Assembly (NCBI RefSeq): GCF_001444405.1
Contig: NZ_CP013188.1
Location: 744,001 to 808,000 of the forward strand
Direction of reading: 5' to 3'
Source: Pseudoalteromonas phenolica
GTDB lineage: Bacteria > Pseudomonadota > Gammaproteobacteria > Enterobacterales > Alteromonadaceae
DNA: 64,000 bases
Below, piece by piece: positions 33,007 through 42,811 of this stretch (position 1 is its first letter; every line of letters starts with the position of its first letter). The notes below the pieces were generated by a model. That model was given only the letters and a program-made list of their open reading frames with translations, was not told where the DNA came from and did not search any database. A program made the translations under genes and the position numbers.

Positions 33007-33155
33007 CTAAATACCAAAATTAACTATTATTTGATGAATATAATACCAGTTTTAAGTAGAACTAGATCAACCATGTATGCATTCTATTTTATGGTGGTTT
33101 TTTGAAATCAAAAAAACAATACTCGAAATTTATTCGATTAGCTGCGTTATCGCCT

Positions 33156-33623
33156 TTATTTGTAATTAGCAGCGGTTATAAACTCTTGAAAGGCTTCGCA
33201 CCAGACAACTAAATTCGCGTAATTCTCTATATCTACATGTTGTGGAAGTTGTAATATAAATCCGTCAAATGATTTTACTTCACCGACTCTTGTCATTTCT
33301 TGTTTAAATTTTAAAAATTGTGATTCGTTTTCAACAAATTTGGGTGATAAATATAATTGATAGTCAGGCCCTGGAGCCAGTTTTCCCTGAAAAATAACTT
33401 TATTTTCGGATAAGGAAAAAGTCCCTACGCCAAAATGTAGAAAGTCAGAGCCACTCAAAGAATCAGGAATGACCGCTTTATATTTTGTCTCTAAAGTAGC
33501 TGATGCAAATTCAAGCATACTAGGTGAAGCTGGTGCCATTAATATGGGCAGAGAGTATATTCCGCTTACAAAACCAACAATATAAATAACAATAGAAAGC
33601 AGAATGATTTTAATCTTTTTCAA
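33156..33623 (-). CDS. DM13-domain protein, membrane anchored
   Basis: 155 residues. One N-terminal membrane helix (ILLSIVIYIVGFVSGIYSLPIL) anchors a DM13 domain (about 50-155) with FLHFGVGTFSL, APGPDYQLYLSPKFV and the conserved cysteine in NLVVWCEAFQEF near the end. DM13 is thought to act in redox or electron-transfer processes and is related to DOMON-type folds. The domain probably faces the periplasm. The start seems to be TTG at 33623 and is not supported by a strong ribosome binding site. The biological role is unknown. Confidence 0.82.
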   Translation of the reverse strand: MKKIKIILLSIVIYIVGFVSGIYSLPILMAPASPSMLEFASATLETKYKAVIPDSLSGSDFLHFGVGTFSLSENKVIFQGKLAPGPDYQLYLSPKFVENESQFLKFKQEMTRVGEVKSFDGFILQLPQHVDIENYANLVVWCEAFQEFITAANYK

Positions 33624-33726
33624 AACAAAGCCATGGGTAATGGTGTTAGTACAAAATAGTATAGTTAATTAGCTATTTTTTGCCTGAGATATAGCTTAAC
33701 TTTTTAAACTGATTTACTTAGCTAGT

Positions 33727-33939
33727 CTATTTTTTAGTTTTTTTATTTTTTGGGGGCACAATGCAAAAGCCAAGTGATGCAACGACATAGACTAGGATTA
33801 AAGAGTTACCTATAATCAATACATGTCTATCACTCACGAGTAACCACAAAGTGGCTAGTAATACACAAGCTATGGTTAAGTGCGTTGTTAAGGCTTTAAG
33901 TTTACTGCGGACCATAAAAATCAACAAAAGTTTAGACAT
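33727..33939 (-). CDS. small membrane protein of unknown function
   Basis: About 70 residues with two hydrophobic helices and a lysine-rich C-terminus (PPKNKKTKK). I place the start at the ATG (33939); a TTG at 33975 would add 12 hydrophobic residues and is possible. No family is recognised and no clear ribosome binding site is visible. The protein lies between the DM13 gene and the divergent dCache-GGDEF gene. Confidence 0.45.
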   Translation of the reverse strand: MSKLLLIFMVRSKLKALTTHLTIACVLLATLWLLVSDRHVLIIGNSLILVYVVASLGFCIVPPKNKKTKK

Positions 33940-34159
33940 GATGATTATAACTATGTCCAAGAGAAAAAACGACAAACTTGTGTAGGTAAATAAATTGTTA
34001 TTACAGTCAATTTTTTGCGGTTAATGATGTATTTTGTTGTTATAATTGGGATATAAAATTTAAAACATAAAGTTGATTTAGATTAATGATTTATTTTTCT
34101 CTAAGCGTAACTTTGTGATGTTGGGTTTGTGTTCACATTTTTAACCATCAGGGGTTCAT

Positions 34160-35734
34160 TTGGTTAATGTTTTTCGTGCCTTTAGGCGACTTGATTTAAA
34201 ACGCTTAGTCTTAATTTTGGCTTTTTTTGGTGTGTTATTAACACTAGGAAATGCCCTCTTTGCTGTCTACAAAGTACAAAAAGATTTAATGATTAACGAC
34301 ACGCTTGACTCTAACCGTGTCTATGCGACTAAAATCGCGAATGTTACTGATCTATTCTTAGGATCTGTGCTATCCCAATTGGAATATACTTCCGACTCTT
34401 TGAAGCACGCCTATAGTAACCCAGACTTGTTGAATTCAGAGCTTGAGCGTTTGCTGCATCAAACCGAAAGCTTTAATTCAACAATCTTCGTTGATAATAA
34501 AGGCAAAGTACTGGCTGTCTCTCCATCAACTTTAAACTTGGTCAATACATATATAAAAGATGAAAAAGCTTTAGAGCCTTTAACTAGACAACAAACATAT
34601 ATATCTGAACCTTTCTTGTCTCCAGTGGGAAATTTAATCGTAAGTATTACATCACCTGTTTTTGATGATCAAAAAAGGTTTATTGGGTTTGTCGGTGGTG
34701 CCATTTATTTGCAAGAAGAGAACATCCTTAATCAAATTTTAGATAAACATCATCATAATGATGACTCATACACTTATGTTGTTGATCAAAATGGACACAT
34801 TATATTTCATAAAAACGTATCAAGAATTGGCGAGAAAATTGAAAATAATAAAATCGTAGATGCTGTTTTGGCTGGTATTTCTGGAAGTATGCTTGCTCCT
34901 AATTCGTATGGTCAGGATATGTTGGCTGGATTTGCCCCAGTGAGGCTGCCTAGCTGGGGGGTTGTATCACAAAGCAATAAATCAGCAACTCTCGACAAGG
35001 TGTCTAATACTATTGTAGATGTGCTATTAAGCACATTGCCCCTTATCGTACTTACATTGCTTATTATCTTGCTTTTTGGCACTAAGATTGCGCAGCCTTT
35101 AGCCAGTTTGGCACAAGCATTAAAAGAAGAAGGACTTAACAGCAAGTTTGATGCAAATAAAATTAACACTTGGTACTTTGAAGCTGATTACTTAAAACAA
35201 GCATTTTTATCAAGTCATAAACGTATTGAACAAACAATTCAAAAACTTGATCAAGACAGACAAAAAGATCAACTGACCCAATTGCTTAACCGACGAGGTA
35301 TGGAAAAGGCATTGGCATATTTTGTTGCAAATTCTCAATCTTTTTCTGTCCTTGCACTTGATATAGACCACTTTAAAAAGGTTAATGACACCTACGGGCA
35401 TGATGTCGGTGACATTGTTATAAAAGAGTTCGCTGCACTTATGCAGCAATGTGCAAGAGAACAAGATCTTGTTTGCCGTTCTGGCGGAGAAGAGTTTCTA
35501 ATTTTTTTACCTAATGTTGAGTTGGACGTTGCATATAAAATTGCGGAAAGATTACGTCTTAATATCGAGGCTTTTAAATTTCAACAAGTTGGTAACGTAA
35601 CAACTTCAATTGGCATATCTCAATGGCCAAACATTAGTGATGATATAGACACTGTGTTGAAGCAGGCTGATAGGGCACTTTACAGCGCTAAAGAGGCGGG
35701 CCGAAATCGTACACATCTCGCTGAGTGTACATAA
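34160..35734 (+). CDS. dCache-sensing diguanylate cyclase
   Basis: 524 residues. A membrane helix (about 13-36) precedes a periplasmic double-Cache (dCache) sensor (about 40-285, including FVDNKGKVLAVS, YVVDQNGHIIFH and WGVVSQSNKSATL). A second helix at about 293-318 leads to a HAMP-like linker and a GGDEF domain (about 365-520). The active site is CRSGGEEF, and an intact inhibitory site RxxD (REQD) sits five residues before it. DIDHFKKVNDTYGHDVGD is also typical. It should make c-di-GMP in response to a small ligand, as dCache domains usually bind amino acids or carboxylates. The start is TTG with AGGGG six bases before it. Confidence 0.92.
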   Translation: MVNVFRAFRRLDLKRLVLILAFFGVLLTLGNALFAVYKVQKDLMINDTLDSNRVYATKIANVTDLFLGSVLSQLEYTSDSLKHAYSNPDLLNSELERLLHQTESFNSTIFVDNKGKVLAVSPSTLNLVNTYIKDEKALEPLTRQQTYISEPFLSPVGNLIVSITSPVFDDQKRFIGFVGGAIYLQEENILNQILDKHHHNDDSYTYVVDQNGHIIFHKNVSRIGEKIENNKIVDAVLAGISGSMLAPNSYGQDMLAGFAPVRLPSWGVVSQSNKSATLDKVSNTIVDVLLSTLPLIVLTLLIILLFGTKIAQPLASLAQALKEEGLNSKFDANKINTWYFEADYLKQAFLSSHKRIEQTIQKLDQDRQKDQLTQLLNRRGMEKALAYFVANSQSFSVLALDIDHFKKVNDTYGHDVGDIVIKEFAALMQQCAREQDLVCRSGGEEFLIFLPNVELDVAYKIAERLRLNIEAFKFQQVGNVTTSIGISQWPNISDDIDTVLKQADRALYSAKEAGRNRTHLAECT

Positions 35735-35820
35735 TTTTATATGTTGTTTTTGTTTTCGTTTTCATTTGTTGACATGTTGCAGGTGAATAATGGCGCTGAT
35801 TTAGGTATTATGCGCGCTCC

Positions 35821-35837
35821 AGACTACTGAGTAGTCT
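35821..35837. promoter_or_regulatory. palindrome upstream of the YfcC-type carrier gene
   Basis: AGACTACTGAGTAGTCT is a perfect 7-bp inverted repeat with a 3-base centre. It lies 28 bases before the ATG of the carrier gene, near a plausible -10 box (TATTAT at about 35806). It could be an operator or an RNA hairpin. No known site is recognised. Confidence 0.35.
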
Positions 35838-35864
35838 TATACAAATAAGAATAGGAGCGTGTAA

Positions 35865-37268
35865 ATGGGTAATTTTAAAGTACCCCATACCTTAATTTTA
35901 CTATTGGGCATGATGGTTGTGGCTTTAGTTGCTACTTGGATTGTGCCACAGGGCTTTTTTGAAACAAGCACGACTGAATCTGGTCGTCAAATGGTTGTGG
36001 CTGGCACTTACGCGCAAGTTGCAGACAAAACTTACCTTACCCCATGGGATTTACTGACTTCTATTCCTCGCGCTTTTGCTGCAGCGCAAGATGTTATTTT
36101 CTTCGTGTTAATAGTTGGTGGTGTATTGGCAATAGCACGTGCAACAGGTACGGTAGATGCGCTAATCGGTCGTCTTTTAGAAAAGCACGGCACTAAACCA
36201 CAACGCCTTATCTTCATGGTTGTATTTTGTTTTGCGCTTGCTTCGAGTGCGATCGGTACAGCGGGTGAGTACATTCCTTTTGTATTAATTCTAGTTGGCC
36301 TTTGTAAGGCAATGCGTCTTGATGCAATGACAGCGGTAGGTATGATTGTCGCGGGTTATGGTATCGGTTACGGTGTATCAGCATTTAACCCATTCACAGT
36401 ACTGATTGCACAACAAATCGCTGAAGTGCCTCAATACTCAGGTGTTTGGTTACGATTCGCAATATTCATCCCATTCGTTCTAATCGGTTTCCACCATGTT
36501 TGGAGCTACTCTAAAAAAGTATATGAAGATCCAAGCAAGTCAATGATGATAGGCGTGCCTTGTCCTTTGGAAGGGCAGGAAAAACCGTCTTATCCTCAGT
36601 TAAACAAGCGTCACCAAATGATCCTAGGTAGCTTCATCATTACGCTTGTTATTGCAATCTGGGGTATTTCTACAAAAGGCTGGTACCTAACGCAATTAGG
36701 TGGTGTATTTATCGCTTGGGGTGCTGTGGTTGCAGTACTAGGTAAATTATCAGCTGATGAAACTGCAAATCGTTTTATCGAAGGTGTGTCAGACTTAGTT
36801 ACCACAGCAATCTTAATTGGTGTTGCTCGTGGTATCGCATTGGTATTAGAAGATGGCCAAATACTACATACATTAGTTCACGGAATGTCATTACCACTTT
36901 CTTACGTGGGCGCTGAAGTATCAGCGGTAGGTATGTTAATCATCCAAACTTTATTAAATACCTTCATACCATCAGGTTCAGGTCAAGCCTATGTGACTAT
37001 GCCTCTGATGGCACCTTTAGGTGATTTAGTGGGGGTTCCTCGTCAGGTTGCCGTGCTTGCGTACCAATTTGGTGATGGCTTCTCAAATATGATCATTCCA
37101 ACAAATGCCGTACTAATGGGTATTTTAGGCATGGCGGGTGTGCCATACACACACTGGTTCAGATTCTGTTTGCCACTTATGCTTAAACTTATGGCAGCAG
37201 CATCAGCAGTACTTGTTTTAGCGGTTATATTTGGCTACGGCTTGGACGTTCAACCTGTAATTCAATAA
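35865..37268 (+). CDS. yfcC: YfcC-family (DcuC-type) membrane carrier
   Basis: 467 residues with 11-12 hydrophobic segments. The N-terminus FKVPHTLILLLGMMVVALVA, the block DVIFFVLIVGGVLAIARATG, and GTAGEYIPFVLIL match the YfcC branch of the C4-dicarboxylate anaerobic carrier family. Near the C-terminus, NTFIPSGSGQAYVTMPLMAP is a highly conserved substrate-loop motif. Members transport carboxylates, amino acids or peptides, and the substrate cannot be assigned from sequence. It is a single-gene unit ended by a hairpin. AGGAGC precedes the ATG. Confidence 0.87.
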   Translation: MGNFKVPHTLILLLGMMVVALVATWIVPQGFFETSTTESGRQMVVAGTYAQVADKTYLTPWDLLTSIPRAFAAAQDVIFFVLIVGGVLAIARATGTVDALIGRLLEKHGTKPQRLIFMVVFCFALASSAIGTAGEYIPFVLILVGLCKAMRLDAMTAVGMIVAGYGIGYGVSAFNPFTVLIAQQIAEVPQYSGVWLRFAIFIPFVLIGFHHVWSYSKKVYEDPSKSMMIGVPCPLEGQEKPSYPQLNKRHQMILGSFIITLVIAIWGISTKGWYLTQLGGVFIAWGAVVAVLGKLSADETANRFIEGVSDLVTTAILIGVARGIALVLEDGQILHTLVHGMSLPLSYVGAEVSAVGMLIIQTLLNTFIPSGSGQAYVTMPLMAPLGDLVGVPRQVAVLAYQFGDGFSNMIIPTNAVLMGILGMAGVPYTHWFRFCLPLMLKLMAAASAVLVLAVIFGYGLDVQPVIQ

Positions 37269-37279
37269 ACACCGTTTAA

Positions 37280-37311
37280 AATTGCTGCAATAATATATTG
37301 TTGCAGCAATT
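37280..37311 (+). terminator. terminator after the YfcC-type carrier gene
   Basis: AATTGCTGCAA (37280-37290) pairs perfectly with TTGCAGCAATT (37301-37311) around a 10-base loop. T-rich sequence follows after a few bases, making a moderate intrinsic terminator 12 bases after the stop codon. Confidence 0.6.
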
Positions 37312-37412
37312 TATCTGCATTTTTTTGATCTGACTACAAAACCCATCATACCCCTTCCATTATTATTACGATTCGTGCATTTTGTATATACGTCGTTTTA
37401 TTAGTGGGCCAT

Positions 37413-39923
37413 ATGACACTTTCTTTTAGCCATTTTTACAGTCTTGAGAATAGCCAAGCTAGATATGAACAAGCAATTCAAATGATTTTTGATGAGCTTG
37501 CACCAAACCATTGTCTGATTGGTCAATTTATAAATGGAAGAACTCAAGTACAAACAGTTTGTTATGCAAAGGACGGCGTTTTACAACCAAACACCACATA
37601 TGACCTAGCAGGAACTCCTTGTAATGACGCGCAAGAGAGCTCTGGGGTATGCATGCTCAATCAATGTCTGCAAGAGACTTATGTTGATGATGAATTATTA
37701 AGAGTTTTAAACATCAATAGTTATGCAGGTGTCACATTACGTGCATTAGATCATACTCCTATTGGCATAATGGTATGTATGTACGAAGATGAAAGGCTAT
37801 TAACCGACAGTCAGCAATCATTTTTAAAAGAGTTAAGTTACATCGTTGGTGCAGAATTAAACCATAACCTGGAAATGGCGTCGCAAGATTTGATTTTAAA
37901 GCAGCTTGCAAAAGGTGAGCGCATTGCAAAATTAAGCTCATGGAATTGGCATATAGGGCAAGAAAGACACTGGTTCAGTAAAGAAATGCGCAATCTAATA
38001 GGAAAACATCATGATATTGAATTGAGTCTTGACTGTTTTTTAGAGTGTTTAGAGCTTAGAGACAAAGAGCGGCTAGAAGATTTATTGTCTCAATTAAAGC
38101 ATGGTGCGATTGAACATATTGATACGACTGTAAGGCACAAACTATTTTCAAAACGCAAAGGTTTAATGCGGATTATTGGCCATGTTGAGAACGAGACAGG
38201 GCCAATTTCAGAGCGTGTATTTACGGCAACTGTTCAAGATATTTCTCAAATTAATGCATTAACCAAGCAGTTGGAATTAACCAATGTAGTTTTTGAGCAT
38301 GCCACCGATGCCATCATGATCACCGATCACGAAAATAAAATAATTATGGTTAATAAGGCGTTTGAAGATTTAACTGGTTATAAAGGTTATGAACTAATGG
38401 GCCAAGACCCCGGGGTTCTTTCGTCAGGTCAGCAAAGCAAACAGTTTTACAAAAAGATGTGGCATGCGCTAGAAACTTCAGGAACCTGGAAAGGTGAAAT
38501 TTATAACCGACGTAAAAATGGTCAGATTTTCCCAGAAGAATTGACTTTAAGTGTCGTTAAAGATGAGTTAAATCAACCTACCAATTATGTGGCGATATTC
38601 AGAGACATCACTGAATGGAAGCGTAATGAAGCCCAATTAACGTTTTACGCAAACCATGAGCCGCTCACAGGCCTGACCAATCGTCGCTCATTTTTAGAGA
38701 ATTTAGAGCAAGTTATTTCGGAAAACCGCGCGAAGAAAAAAGAGTCTGTTGTTTTATTTATTGGCTTAGACAGATTTAAAGAAGTTAACGACGTTTATGG
38801 CTCTGAGATTGGCGATAATGTTTTATTATCTGTGGCTAAGCGAATAAAAAATGGTGTGCGCAGGCAGGATATTGTTTGTCGTTATGGCGGTGATGAATTT
38901 GCTATTTTACTCCAGAACAGCGGCATAGATAATGCGATGCTTGTCGCTGAAAAAATTCAGTCCAAAATATCTCTTCCGTATGTGTTTAATGAATTGTCAG
39001 TAGAGATCACTGCTTGTATTGGCGTAGCAGAATTAACATCAAACCAACCTTTGACTGCATCAACTTTAATCAGTCATGCAACACATGCTTTGGGCTCTGC
39101 AAAGAAAACGTCACCAGGTCAAATTGCTCTGTATAACGAAGCGATTCAAAATGCTTATCTGCAGAAAATACATCTCAGAGACAAACTCAAAGAGGCAATA
39201 AAATTCCAACTGCTTTCAGTGCACTATCAGCCAATTATTGATTCAACGACAAGTAAGATTTGTAAGTTTGAAGCACTGGTTCGTTGGTCAGATAGTGAGC
39301 TAGGCGCGATTTCTCCCGCACAGTTTATTCCAATAGCTGAAGAATTTGGTCTTATCCATCAGATAGGTCAGTTTGTACTAGAAAAGAGTTGTAAAGACTT
39401 AGCTAAAATACACAGTCAAGGACATACACATATCTCTATTTCAATAAATCGTTCTGTGAACGAATTTAAAGCGAGTAATGACCAGTACAAGCAGATCATT
39501 CATGCAATTGAAGAAAATAATTTACCTTACGATGCGTTGACAATAGAAGTGACAGAGTCGGTTGCTGCGAATCAATATACTTGGCAAGTTTTGGGAGAAC
39601 TTCAGAAGAAAGGCGTGCAAATTGCACTGGATGATTTCTGTACTGGTTATTCTTCTTTAAGCCACTTATTAAAGAGCCAAGTAGATTTTGTGAAGATCGA
39701 TAGATCCTTCATTGATACTTTGATAGACGATAAAAAGAAGCAAGCAATGGTGAAATATCTAGTGGAGCTAGGCGATGACATCGGCACACGGTTAATTGCA
39801 GAGGGAGTAGAACAAGAAGAGCAAGTAAGTATGTTAAAGCAGTTTGGATGCCATAACGTACAAGGCTTTTTTTACAGCCCTGCTCAACCTATCTCAGTTT
39901 GCTTGAATATGCTTAAAAGTTAA
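37413..39923 (+). CDS. GAF-PAS-PAS-GGDEF-EAL c-di-GMP signalling protein
   Basis: About 836 residues with no membrane segment. Order: GAF-like domain (about 10-155, two Cys-containing segments), a weak PAS (about 165-285), PAS (about 290-405, NVVFEHATDAIMITDHENKI), GGDEF (about 415-575) and EAL (about 590-835). The GGDEF site is CRYGGDEF with an intact inhibitory RRQD. The EAL site keeps KFEALVRW, the Asn of SISINRS, Glu of LTIEVTES, DDFCTGYSSL and the Lys of VDFVKIDRSF, followed by IAEGVE. Both domains therefore look catalytically competent. The start is uncertain: ATG 37413 or GTG 37404. It probably integrates a soluble or redox signal in the cytoplasm. Confidence 0.9.
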   Translation: MTLSFSHFYSLENSQARYEQAIQMIFDELAPNHCLIGQFINGRTQVQTVCYAKDGVLQPNTTYDLAGTPCNDAQESSGVCMLNQCLQETYVDDELLRVLNINSYAGVTLRALDHTPIGIMVCMYEDERLLTDSQQSFLKELSYIVGAELNHNLEMASQDLILKQLAKGERIAKLSSWNWHIGQERHWFSKEMRNLIGKHHDIELSLDCFLECLELRDKERLEDLLSQLKHGAIEHIDTTVRHKLFSKRKGLMRIIGHVENETGPISERVFTATVQDISQINALTKQLELTNVVFEHATDAIMITDHENKIIMVNKAFEDLTGYKGYELMGQDPGVLSSGQQSKQFYKKMWHALETSGTWKGEIYNRRKNGQIFPEELTLSVVKDELNQPTNYVAIFRDITEWKRNEAQLTFYANHEPLTGLTNRRSFLENLEQVISENRAKKKESVVLFIGLDRFKEVNDVYGSEIGDNVLLSVAKRIKNGVRRQDIVCRYGGDEFAILLQNSGIDNAMLVAEKIQSKISLPYVFNELSVEITACIGVAELTSNQPLTASTLISHATHALGSAKKTSPGQIALYNEAIQNAYLQKIHLRDKLKEAIKFQLLSVHYQPIIDSTTSKICKFEALVRWSDSELGAISPAQFIPIAEEFGLIHQIGQFVLEKSCKDLAKIHSQGHTHISISINRSVNEFKASNDQYKQIIHAIEENNLPYDALTIEVTESVAANQYTWQVLGELQKKGVQIALDDFCTGYSSLSHLLKSQVDFVKIDRSFIDTLIDDKKKQAMVKYLVELGDDIGTRLIAEGVEQEEQVSMLKQFGCHNVQGFFYSPAQPISVCLNMLKS

Positions 39924-39932
39924 TCCAACGGG

Positions 39933-39961
39933 TTAGGCACTCATATCGTTTGAGTGCCTAA
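39933..39961. terminator. stem-loop between convergent genes
   Basis: TTAGGCACTCA (39933-39943) pairs perfectly with TGAGTGCCTAA (39951-39961), loop 7 bases. It lies between the c-di-GMP protein and the convergent ferrochelatase gene. T tracts are short on either strand, so it is a likely bidirectional terminator with limited strength. Confidence 0.55.
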
Positions 39962-39971
39962 TATTATGCAA

Positions 39972-40988
39972 TTATAAATTTGGTTTTAACACGTCACAGA
40001 GTGCGTCAATGTGGTCGTCTCTGTCGTTTAAAGCAGCAATATAGCGGTATTTTTCTCCACCAGCCTCTTCAAAAATCTCGCGATTTTCTTCTTCTAATTC
40101 TTCTAATGTTTCTAAGCAGTCAGCGCTGAATGCTGGACTGATAATGGCAATATCTTTGATCCCTTCTTTAGGAAAAGACTCAAGGGTTGCATCTGTGTAT
40201 GGCTTTAACCATTCAGCTTTACCAAACCGACTTTGGAAAGTTGTCATAACTAGCTCTTTATCTAAGCCTAATTTCTCAACGACTAAGCGCGTGGTTTGAT
40301 GACAAAGGCAGTGATATGGGTCGCCATGATCTAAGAATTGTTTTGGCATGCCATGGTAAGAGAAAACGATTTTTTGTGGTGTGCCATTTTCTTCTAAGTC
40401 TTCTTTGATACTGTTTGCAAGTGACTCTATATAAAGTGGATTTGTGTGGTATCCATTTATGAAATGAAGCTCTGGAACCCAGCGCCACTTCTTCAGAACA
40501 CGCGCGATTGCATCAAATGTCGAACCCGTTGTAGGGCTAGAATACTGAGGGTACAAAGGGAACACAACAATTCGTGTGATACCTTTATCGCGTAATTTTT
40601 CTAAACCAGCTTCAATTGAAGGGTTACCATAACGCATCGCGAGTTCAACTTCTACATTGTGATTACTTGCTTTCAATCTCTCAGCGATTTTATCGGCTTG
40701 CTGCTTGGAAATATAAATAAGTGGAGAGCCGTTTTCAGTCCATATACTTTTGTACGCTTTGGCAGATTTCTTCGGACGAACTCGTAAAATAATACCATGG
40801 AGAATCATTAGCCAGATGAGGCGAGGGATCTCGACAATTCTTGGATCAGATAAGAATTCGGCTAAATAAACACGCAAAGCTTTAGGTGTTGGGGCGTCAG
40901 GGCTGCCTAAGTTTGTAACCAAAATGCCAGTCTTTTTATTAAAACGACCCTCATGTGGGTTGTCAGTGATCGCAGAAAAACGAGACAC
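39972..40988 (-). CDS. hemH: ferrochelatase HemH
   Basis: 338 residues. HemH inserts ferrous iron into protoporphyrin IX, the last step of haem synthesis. It has the N-terminal TGILVTNLGSPDAPT, the block LAEFLSDPRIVEIPR, the catalytic histidine in FSYHGMPKQFLDHGDPYHC, and SPAFSADCLETLEELEEENR with the metal-path glutamates. The length is normal for a soluble or peripheral inner-membrane gammaproteobacterial enzyme. It is a single gene on the minus strand, and nearby genes do not look like haem biosynthesis. No Fur box is seen upstream. Confidence 0.95.
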   Translation of the reverse strand: MSRFSAITDNPHEGRFNKKTGILVTNLGSPDAPTPKALRVYLAEFLSDPRIVEIPRLIWLMILHGIILRVRPKKSAKAYKSIWTENGSPLIYISKQQADKIAERLKASNHNVEVELAMRYGNPSIEAGLEKLRDKGITRIVVFPLYPQYSSPTTGSTFDAIARVLKKWRWVPELHFINGYHTNPLYIESLANSIKEDLEENGTPQKIVFSYHGMPKQFLDHGDPYHCLCHQTTRLVVEKLGLDKELVMTTFQSRFGKAEWLKPYTDATLESFPKEGIKDIAIISPAFSADCLETLEELEEENREIFEEAGGEKYRYIAALNDRDDHIDALCDVLKPNL

Positions 40989-41248
40989 AAAATGCTCCTT
41001 TATAAGTTACCATTCTTTTAAAAAGTGAAACGGTGTTAAGAGTATGAGATTTTACAAGATTTTCAGTACGTTCGACACCAAAAAGACGATCATTCTTGTG
41101 CGAGAGCAAACAAGATAATAATTTTTAATCCTTTAGTATTAACTTGGTCCTGTAATAATAAAAATCGATTGCGTATTAAATAATTTATTAGTAGATTTCG
41201 TGCCCCGAAATCAATCTATAACCTGCTGTTTTACATTAGAGGGGCATA

Positions 41249-42799
41249 ATGAGAAACAACCAGCCGATTACTGCAAACCGCAAAACATTTTCTTCTGATG
41301 TGAAATTAATTTCTGTTACTGATCTACAAGGTAATATTTCCGAGTGTAACAATGAGTTTATTGAAATTAGTGGTTTTAGTCGGGAAGAATTGATTGGTCA
41401 ACCTCATAATATTGTTCGCCATCCTGATATGCCTGAAGTCGCATTTAAGACAATGTGGGCTCAACTAAAACAAGGGAAGCCTTGGATGGGGTTGGTTAAA
41501 AACCGCTGTAAAAATGGTGATTTTTATTGGGTTGACGCTTATGTTACCCCTGTTACCGAGCATGGCAAAGTTGTAGGATATGAATCAGTAAGGAGTGTCC
41601 CGAGTGAATCAGCAATAAAACGTGCTGAGCTTATTTATGGACAAGAGAAACAAAATAAAAGCGGGCTTAATTTCCGCATCGATACTTATTATGCAGCACT
41701 GGCCGTCATTTTATTGCTTTGTGTGGCTGCATTTATCTCAGGCTATCAAACAGCGGCTTTCACCTCTTCTATTTTTGCGACTATTTTAACCATCGTCCTA
41801 AAAAGTAAACAGAAGAATTATTACTTCAAAGCGTTGAGTAATGAGTTATCAAGTAGCTTTAGTGATGACATTTCTAAGTCTGTTTATTCGACTTACCCAA
41901 GTGATATTGCTGATTTACATGTACGAATCCTGAGTGAGCGAGCACACTTAGACACAGTTGTTACGCGTATCGCTGATGCGGCAAAACAGGTGTCTAACGG
42001 TGCGAGTTCCTCTTTAGTCATGTCTCAAAGTGCAAGTGCTCAATTAGAGCAACAACAACTACAAACAGAACAAGTCGCAACAGCAATGAATGAAATGAGT
42101 ATGACAATCAATGATGTGTCGAGTCATGTTCAGGCAACTGCTGAGCAAGCTGGGCAATCACACGATCTTGCCACACAAAGTGCCAATTATAGTGAGCAAA
42201 CAAAGCGTGCCATAGAGTCATTGACCAATACAGTTTTAAACATAAAGCAATCTGTAGAAGGGGTTTCAAAGCAAACTTCACGCATCGCAGACGCAGCACT
42301 ATTTATTGAACAAATAGCAGAGCAGACTAATTTGTTAGCTTTAAATGCTGCGATTGAGGCAGCTCGAGCAGGAGACCAAGGCCGAGGCTTTGCTGTGGTT
42401 GCTGACGAAGTACGAAGCCTTGCTAAGAGAACGCAGCAATCTACTCAAGAAATCCAAGGTATTATTAACGAATTATCGCAAAGCACAGAACACGCGGTTA
42501 TTGTTGCCGAGCAAGGCGAGCAGGAATCTCAGCAAGGTATGGCTCATTTGTTACAGAGCAGTGATATGTTAGTTCAAATCAATGAATCAATTGATAAGAT
42601 TAATGATATGTCTCTGCAAATTGCTGCGGCCATCGAAGAGCAAGCGAATGTTTCTGAAGATATTAATCAACAAGTCGTTAATATTGCTTCATTAGCAGGA
42701 GACAGTTTACATAGCGCTACAAGTGTTGAACAAGCTAGTCAAACACTCACTCAAGTATCTCAAGATATGGTTGAATTGGTAGTGCGATTTAAACGTTAA
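41249..42799 (+). CDS. Aer-like chemoreceptor with PAS domain
   Basis: 516 residues of the aerotaxis receptor type. An N-terminal PAS domain (about 10-120, ISECNNEFIEISGFSREELI, then HNIVRHPDMPEVAFKTMW) probably binds FAD. It is followed by a membrane hairpin of two helices (about 148-185), a short linker, and the methyl-accepting signalling domain with the tip motif AIEAARAGDQGRGFAVVADE. This architecture is that of Aer, which senses redox or oxygen through its cytoplasmic PAS domain. A GAGGGG ribosome binding site precedes the ATG. It stands alone, with no che genes in the window. Confidence 0.92.
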   Translation: MRNNQPITANRKTFSSDVKLISVTDLQGNISECNNEFIEISGFSREELIGQPHNIVRHPDMPEVAFKTMWAQLKQGKPWMGLVKNRCKNGDFYWVDAYVTPVTEHGKVVGYESVRSVPSESAIKRAELIYGQEKQNKSGLNFRIDTYYAALAVILLLCVAAFISGYQTAAFTSSIFATILTIVLKSKQKNYYFKALSNELSSSFSDDISKSVYSTYPSDIADLHVRILSERAHLDTVVTRIADAAKQVSNGASSSLVMSQSASAQLEQQQLQTEQVATAMNEMSMTINDVSSHVQATAEQAGQSHDLATQSANYSEQTKRAIESLTNTVLNIKQSVEGVSKQTSRIADAALFIEQIAEQTNLLALNAAIEAARAGDQGRGFAVVADEVRSLAKRTQQSTQEIQGIINELSQSTEHAVIVAEQGEQESQQGMAHLLQSSDMLVQINESIDKINDMSLQIAAAIEEQANVSEDINQQVVNIASLAGDSLHSATSVEQASQTLTQVSQDMVELVVRFKR

Positions 42800-42811
42800 A
42801 ACGGTGCATGA

